From the NCBI GenBank assembly GCA_002689565.1, contig NZGQ01000073.1, positions 1 through 9,715 on the forward strand: a stretch of DNA of 9,715 nucleotides. Reading direction: 5' to 3'. Below the pieces are notes generated by a model. The model ran no database searches. It saw nothing but the letters and a program-made list of their open reading frames with translations, and was not told the origin of the DNA. The translations under genes and the position numbers were made by a program. Source of the DNA: Methanobacteriota archaeon. GTDB lineage: Archaea > Thermoplasmatota > Poseidoniia > Poseidoniales > Poseidoniaceae. Below are positions 5,378 through 9,715 of the stretch, piece by piece; within the stretch, counting starts at the first letter, position 1, and each line of letters starts with the position of its first letter.

Positions 5378-7093
5378 ATGTGTGGTATAGGTGGCATGTT
5401 AGGTCAACCTGACCGTACAGTATTATCGCGCATGAATGATTTGATGAAACATCGAGGACCAGACGGTGCAGGAATCTTTTCTGACGACGATTGTGGTCTT
5501 GCTCACACAAGGTTAGCAATACTAGACATTTCAGGCTCTCCTCAACCTTTGTTTGGCCCAGGTAAAGTGGCTGTAGTAAATGGGGAGATTTACAATCATA
5601 ATCAATTAAGGGATTCGATGTATTCCTATACCACTAACGGCGATAGTGAAGTTATTCTGTCATCTCATTCACGAAAGGGTGATGCGAGTTTTCATGCTGA
5701 GTGGATATCAAAGTTGGATGGTATGTTTGCATTTGCTCTTTGGTCGAATCAACAATTGATTTTAGCACGTGATCCGGTTGGAATCAAACCTCTGATGAGG
5801 ACAATTGTTGATGACACTCTGTTATTTGCATCTGAGGCAAAAGCTCTGAGAGCACACGAATCTTATATTCCTGCAATAGATGATTTGGCTTTGAAAGCAA
5901 GGATCGCTTGGGAATATCCCCTTGACGCAACCACTCTGTTTGAGGGAGTACACCAAGTTCGTCCAGGTACTGTAGAGGTTTGGGAATTAGTTGATGGCTC
6001 TCCAGTAATGACTAGCATCTCAAGATTTGAGATACAGGAGGTTAAACCTGCACAATCATGGAATGATCCTGAAGCCTTACTAGAATCATTTGTAGTGAGT
6101 GTGAAAGACCGCTTGATGGCAGATGTCCCTGTAGGCATTGTCCTATCTGGAGGTTTGGATTCTAGCTTAGTTTGTGCTGTCGCACGTGAGGCTGCCCAGA
6201 GAGCACAACAACCGGTTCCAGCATGTTGGACTGTTGCTGAAAGCGAAGACAACCCTGATTGGAAAGCAGCCGAATTAGTAGCATCAAGCCTTGACCTTGA
6301 ACATAATCAGTATCTCTTGGAAGAAGATTCGTTCAACTCAATGTTGCCAGATTTAGCTTGGCATGGTGAAGATCTAGATTTGACTGTACTCTTCTTCCAA
6401 CCCCTATTTTCCAAAATGTCAGAATCAGTTACAGTTGGTTTGTGTGGTCAAGGTGCAGATGAACTTCATGCAGGGTATCCAAGGTACAGAGATTTGAATG
6501 CCCATGCTAATGAGATACAATCACGTTTGAATGATTTAAATTGCAACTTGACCAAATTAAATGGCCCAGAGTGGTGGGTAGAAGACCATTCTCCAGAATC
6601 TCATTGCAGTAGTTTGGAGAATTTCTTGCAATTTGAATTGGATCATGGACAATTATCTAACTTCCAATTACGTCTCGTAGATAGGCATTCAATGGCTCAT
6701 GGTTTAGAGGTTAGAGTACCATTTTTGGGACAAAGTCATCGAGAAGCTGCAAACAAATTACCGATGGATTGGCGTTTGCCACCAAGTTTAGAAGAGAAAG
6801 CGGCTCTAAGAAAAGCAGCAGATTTGACACAATTACCTGCTGAAATAGTTAGACGACCAAAACTTCCTGCAGGTAGAGCGACATCTCCTCGTATGATTGA
6901 CGCTGTGTTGAGTGAACTTCAATCAAGAGTCGAGGGCATTGCTGCTAGACATCCTTCAATGGAAAAGGCGTTGCTAAAGCAACCTGACATTGCAGTAGGC
7001 TTGGGATTATTTGAAGCAATGCATATTATTGATGGTGGCAGAAACCCCAAACACGGAGATGCAGCATCATTATTGGATGAGGTGATTGGATGA
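5378..7093 (+). CDS. asnB: Asparagine synthase (glutamine-hydrolysing) family amidotransferase
   Basis: The family activates a carboxylate with ATP and amidates it with ammonia from glutamine. Of 571 residues, the N-terminal Ntn glutaminase domain (about 1-180) has the nucleophile Cys2 after Met removal, RGPDG (26-30), Arg45, NGEIYNH (68-74) and Asp89. The synthetase domain carries the PP-loop SGGLDSS (257-263) and DRHSMAHGLEVRVPFLG. The segment normally written SGEGADELFGGY reads CGQGADELHAGY at 356-367. Gln358 therefore replaces the Glu (348 in E. coli AsnB) important for beta-aspartyl-AMP formation, and His364 replaces Phe. Such variants occur in AsnB-like paralogues, so the acceptor may not be aspartate. 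The length is usual for AsnB. The gene ends in an ATGA overlap with an ATP-grasp ligase, so a linked pathway is more likely than plain asparagine supply, though the latter remains possible. Confidence 0.88.
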   Translation: MCGIGGMLGQPDRTVLSRMNDLMKHRGPDGAGIFSDDDCGLAHTRLAILDISGSPQPLFGPGKVAVVNGEIYNHNQLRDSMYSYTTNGDSEVILSSHSRKGDASFHAEWISKLDGMFAFALWSNQQLILARDPVGIKPLMRTIVDDTLLFASEAKALRAHESYIPAIDDLALKARIAWEYPLDATTLFEGVHQVRPGTVEVWELVDGSPVMTSISRFEIQEVKPAQSWNDPEALLESFVVSVKDRLMADVPVGIVLSGGLDSSLVCAVAREAAQRAQQPVPACWTVAESEDNPDWKAAELVASSLDLEHNQYLLEEDSFNSMLPDLAWHGEDLDLTVLFFQPLFSKMSESVTVGLCGQGADELHAGYPRYRDLNAHANEIQSRLNDLNCNLTKLNGPEWWVEDHSPESHCSSLENFLQFELDHGQLSNFQLRLVDRHSMAHGLEVRVPFLGQSHREAANKLPMDWRLPPSLEEKAALRKAADLTQLPAEIVRRPKLPAGRATSPRMIDAVLSELQSRVEGIAARHPSMEKALLKQPDIAVGLGLFEAMHIIDGGRNPKHGDAASLLDEVIG

Positions 7094-8295
7094 CATTTGT
7101 TCACGACTTGACTCAAAGACTCGAAGAAAATCGAGATCTTATTAGCGAATGGATGGTGAAAAAGAGAGGTGAAGTTCCTATACCAATCTATGGAAGCGTC
7201 GATATCAGGGATGCTGGATGGAAAGTCGCAGTTGTTGATGCAAACCACTTTCCAGCAGGGTTCAACAATACTTCCATAGAAGATGAACCTCATTTAGCGG
7301 CACTTCTAAAAAATCACATAAATCGAAAGCATGAAGGATGTACTTGGGTGCATCTATATCCTGAATCTCACACCAGAAATCCTGGCTATGTTGAGAATGT
7401 TGCAACAATAAAACGCTTAATTCAAATTGCAGGATTTAGATGCACAGTTGGCTCTCCAGAATTAGAGAATCACGGTTCTCTAGACGGAATTACTGGGCCA
7501 TTAAGATTGGATCCAGTTGAGGTCAATGGAGATGAGTTATTGGTTGATGGAGAGAAACCATGTCTTGTCTTACTGAATAATGATTTGACTGAGGGAATGG
7601 TTGGAGGCCTTGGTGCACATCAAGTCTCACCCCCTCCTCATATGGGTTGGCAGCGAAGGAGAAAGAGCGAACATTACGAATGTTTACAGTCTTACGTTGA
7701 TGAAATTTCTGAAATTATAGGAATCGATTCTTGGCACTTAATGACCTCATGGTTTGTATCACAAGACAAATGTTTGGAAAAAGAATCCTGCAGAAAAATA
7801 TTAGCTTCAGAAGTAGATGAATTTCTCGCAAGGATTGCTGCAAAATATGAGTCATTAGGTATTGAAAGGCAACCTGTAGCGTTCATAAAAAACGATAGAG
7901 GAACCTATGGTTTAGGAATAATGGCAGTTACAAGTGGAGATGAATTGCTAAACCTATCCAATCGTAAATTCAAGCGATTGATGTACTCGAAAGGCGGTGT
8001 TGATGTTGAGAATTTCCTAATTCAAGAAGGAGTTCCTACCGCTCTTAATACAGAAACTGGTTCTCCAGTAGAACCGGTGGTTTACTTGGTTGATGGTGAA
8101 GCAGCATCTTGGTTTTACCGAATCAATTCTAAGAAAGGTGAAATGGAGAATCTAAACTCACCATCTGCAGAATTCAAACCTTACAGTGAAGTTGGAAAAC
8201 AATTTGGAGAGCATGCCCATGGTTGGCATGCTTTGGTTTCAGAATTGTCTATGTTAGCGATGGGAGCAGAATCTCAAAAACAGATGGGGGATTAG
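7090..8295 (+). CDS. gshA: Glutamate-cysteine ligase-like ATP-grasp protein (T. ferrooxidans GshA type)
   Basis: The 401-residue protein resembles the ATP-grasp GshA family (Pfam PF08886/TIGR02049) known mainly from Proteobacteria, which is unrelated to the E. coli GshA fold. The recognisable parts are SVDIRDAGWKVAVVD plus ANHFPAGFNN (36-60) and the glycine-rich ATP-grasp loop FIKNDRGTYGLGIM (265-278, Lys267 and Asp269). IQEGVPT further on corresponds to the second ATP-grasp subdomain. Members join the gamma-carboxyl of glutamate to cysteine using ATP. Here the amino acid partner cannot be read from sequence. No glutathione synthetase (GshB) lies in the window. The length is close to the family's ~430. 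The ATG overlaps the amidotransferase stop (ATGA), with GAGGTGAT just upstream, and the TAG stop is one base from the next start. The family call rests on motif memory, not a search. Confidence 0.7.
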   Translation: MTFVHDLTQRLEENRDLISEWMVKKRGEVPIPIYGSVDIRDAGWKVAVVDANHFPAGFNNTSIEDEPHLAALLKNHINRKHEGCTWVHLYPESHTRNPGYVENVATIKRLIQIAGFRCTVGSPELENHGSLDGITGPLRLDPVEVNGDELLVDGEKPCLVLLNNDLTEGMVGGLGAHQVSPPPHMGWQRRRKSEHYECLQSYVDEISEIIGIDSWHLMTSWFVSQDKCLEKESCRKILASEVDEFLARIAAKYESLGIERQPVAFIKNDRGTYGLGIMAVTSGDELLNLSNRKFKRLMYSKGGVDVENFLIQEGVPTALNTETGSPVEPVVYLVDGEAASWFYRINSKKGEMENLNSPSAEFKPYSEVGKQFGEHAHGWHALVSELSMLAMGAESQKQMGD

Positions 8296-8296
8296 T

Positions 8297-9280
8297 ATGA
8301 GGGTTCATTGTTTAGGTGGGGGGCTGGTAGGCTCATTCGTAACCAGAAGGCTGGTTGAAGCCAAATTGGAAGTCCACCTTTACGATGTAGTTGAAAGAGA
8401 TACTTCAGCGATTTTTCATCTTGGTGATGCTTTTTCTGCAGACCACAGTGCTGCTGATGTAATTGTAAACATGTTACCTGGGTCATTGGGTAATAGGATG
8501 ACAGAATTGCTCAAAGATACGGGTCAAAGAATTGTAGATCTCTCATTTAGCGAATCAACTCCTGATGGACTACTCAATGTCGATAGCTCAATACTCTGGG
8601 ATGTTGGAATCGCTCCTGGTCTCTCCAATATGTTGGTTGCTAAGGCTTATCGGGAACTCGAATCTTTAGATGAAGTTAGTATCAAGGTTGGTGGCAACCC
8701 ACAACAACCTGATGGAGAATGGTCTTACATGGCTCCATTTTCTCCTCATGATGTTATTGCAGAATATACTCGTCCTGCAAGGGTTATCGAAAATGGAGAT
8801 CAAGTTCAGGTTGAAGCGATTAGTGACTTACATTCAATCGATGCAAATGGAAGGGAAATGGACGCATTTTTGACTGATGGATTGCGGTCATTACTCAGCA
8901 TGCCAGCAAAAAAAATGGGGGAGTATACCGTACGTTGGCCAGGGCATATTCAGAAATATCAGGAAAGTGAATTGAATCCAGATGAACTTGTCAGTGCATG
9001 GAAGATGGATAATTCTCGTCCCGAATTTACTTGGATGGAAGTCTTTGTTAAATCCGGTAATAAAACAAGAACTTGGACAATCGAGGATTTAGGAAAGAAT
9101 GGTGATTCCAGTATGGCTAGAACTACTGGTCTTGTAACGGCGTGCTGCGTTACTGCATGGTTAGATCGTCCGAATATGTTTGAATCTGGAGTATATGCAC
9201 CGGAAGATTTGCCCGATGATGTAATCGATTCAGTTATCGACGTAATGCGCTCAGAAGGGGTATCAATCGAATTACAATAA
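8297..9280 (+). CDS. Saccharopine dehydrogenase / lysine 6-dehydrogenase-like oxidoreductase
   Basis: The 327-residue protein begins with a Rossmann fold: GGGLVG at 7-12 and Asp30 at the end of the second strand, which favours NAD(H) over NADP(H). A second nucleotide-domain strand reads VIVNMLPG (55-62). WDVGIAPGLSN (101-111) is the family's typical GxxPGxxN motif at the entry to the catalytic domain. Later parts include KVGGNPQ, FLTDGLRSLL and YTVRWPGHIQKY, as in lysine 6-dehydrogenase and saccharopine reductase relatives. The family oxidises or forms C-N bonds of amino acids or opine-type conjugates. The substrate here is unknown. Saccharopine dehydrogenases proper are usually longer, so a lysine-dehydrogenase or carboxynorspermidine-type activity is equally possible. 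A GGGGG run just before the start acts as ribosome site. The tight spacing puts it in one operon with the amidotransferase and ligase. Confidence 0.8.
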   Translation: MRVHCLGGGLVGSFVTRRLVEAKLEVHLYDVVERDTSAIFHLGDAFSADHSAADVIVNMLPGSLGNRMTELLKDTGQRIVDLSFSESTPDGLLNVDSSILWDVGIAPGLSNMLVAKAYRELESLDEVSIKVGGNPQQPDGEWSYMAPFSPHDVIAEYTRPARVIENGDQVQVEAISDLHSIDANGREMDAFLTDGLRSLLSMPAKKMGEYTVRWPGHIQKYQESELNPDELVSAWKMDNSRPEFTWMEVFVKSGNKTRTWTIEDLGKNGDSSMARTTGLVTACCVTAWLDRPNMFESGVYAPEDLPDDVIDSVIDVMRSEGVSIELQ

Positions 9281-9293
9281 TGGTGATTTGTTA

Positions 9294-9715
9294 ATGCAGC
9301 GAGTCTTAGTTTACGCATTGACGATTGGTATAGGACTCTATGTCAGTGCGGAATATGCAGAATGGCCAGTAAATATCTGGTGTCTTGGATTATTTGGTTG
9401 GTTATTCAACAATGCAGAGCGTAAAGAAAGAATCGAGATGTTGACGGTACTAGCATTTGCTACACCAATGGAACTATTCTTTTCAGAGGTATGGCTGATT
9501 TACGAATATCAGCGTGGTCTAATGCCTCTATTCGTTCCAGTTGGTCATTGGTTTTTGTTTGATGCAGGACGCAGAATTAGTCAGTATTTGCCTTCAAGAC
9601 ATGCAATGCTAAGTTTAGCTCCTTTTGTTCCATTAGTTGCTTATGGTTTGTGGACTGGTGGAGATACATCTGGTATATTTTTGCTAATTTTAGTGCTAGC
9701 CTTCACCAAATGGGG
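9294..9715 (+). CDS. Polytopic membrane protein, N-terminal part (runs off the window)
   Basis: From ATG 9294 the frame is open to the last base (140 complete codons). GGTGAT sits six bases before the start, and the start is only 13 bases after the dehydrogenase stop, so it likely belongs to the same transcript. Hydrophobic segments are visible at about 4-21, 28-40, 50-71, 76-92, 104-120 and 126-140. The fourth contains GLMPLFVPVGHWFLFD with an intramembrane His and flanking Pro, and EWP and ELFFSEVW motifs carry acidic residues within or next to helices. Such residues suggest a functional site rather than a plain anchor. I do not recognise the family. It could be an exporter or membrane enzyme for the product of the preceding genes, but only its position supports this. 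Confidence 0.75.
   Translation, partial: MQRVLVYALTIGIGLYVSAEYAEWPVNIWCLGLFGWLFNNAERKERIEMLTVLAFATPMELFFSEVWLIYEYQRGLMPLFVPVGHWFLFDAGRRISQYLPSRHAMLSLAPFVPLVAYGLWTGGDTSGIFLLILVLAFTKW

Noticed and set aside
5863..6252. A 129-codon - strand frame opposite the amidotransferase gene
   Set aside because: It is antisense to the PP-loop region of a clear AsnB-family gene, and its translation shows no domain or ribosome site.
6919..7293. A 124-codon - strand frame across the amidotransferase/ligase overlap
   Set aside because: It is antisense to two genes joined by an ATGA overlap, and its sequence has no coherent protein character.
8959..9318. A 119-codon - strand frame at the end of the dehydrogenase-like gene
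   Set aside because: It overlaps two well-supported + strand genes and lacks any recognisable motif.

Overview
The window looks like genome or metagenome sequence from a marine planktonic euryarchaeon of the Thermoplasmata/Poseidoniia type (Marine Group II or a relative). This assignment is inferred from several features. GC is moderate. Starts are often TTG or GTG, and many follow a GGTGAT/GGTGAG-type Shine-Dalgarno that fits the archaeal 16S 3' end. The methylmalonyl-CoA mutase has its cobalamin domain as a separate small protein. The biotin carrier and carboxyltransferase are separate proteins, and there is a dolichol-kinase-like membrane enzyme. No rRNA, tRNA, CRISPR array or insertion sequence was seen.

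Layout. Bases 1-468 (+) hold the end of an unidentified reading frame that stops at 85-87, followed immediately by the C-terminal 126 codons of an NADP-type glutamate dehydrogenase lacking its own 5' part. Bases 494-995 (-) hold two small unrecognised genes: a Cys-rich, probably zinc-binding protein and a membrane-anchored protein with a Pro-rich tail. Bases 1039-3199 (-) hold a biotin-dependent acyl-CoA carboxylase cluster: carboxyltransferase, a tiny accessory subunit and the biotin carrier. A 99-base divergent intergenic region separates it from a + strand run at 3299-5330: the cobalamin-binding small subunit of methylmalonyl-CoA mutase, its MeaB/ArgK GTPase chaperone, a dolichol-kinase-like membrane enzyme and a 36-residue single-helix membrane protein. 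Bases 5378-9715 (+) hold a tightly packed run of an asparagine-synthetase-family amidotransferase, an ATP-grasp ligase of the T. ferrooxidans-type GshA family, a saccharopine/lysine-dehydrogenase-like oxidoreductase and the start of a polytopic membrane protein cut by the window edge.

How the genes work together. The divergent pair of clusters covers most of propionyl-CoA to succinyl-CoA conversion: carboxylation to methylmalonyl-CoA, then B12-dependent isomerisation with MeaB protecting or loading the mutase. The biotin carboxylase subunit, the epimerase and the large mutase subunit are not in the window. The last run combines an amidotransferase, an amino-acid ligase and an amino-acid/opine-type dehydrogenase with overlapping or touching reading frames. 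This suggests a small-molecule pathway making a gamma-glutamyl or amidated amino-acid product. That proposal is inference from gene content and is the part of the window most likely to be undescribed.
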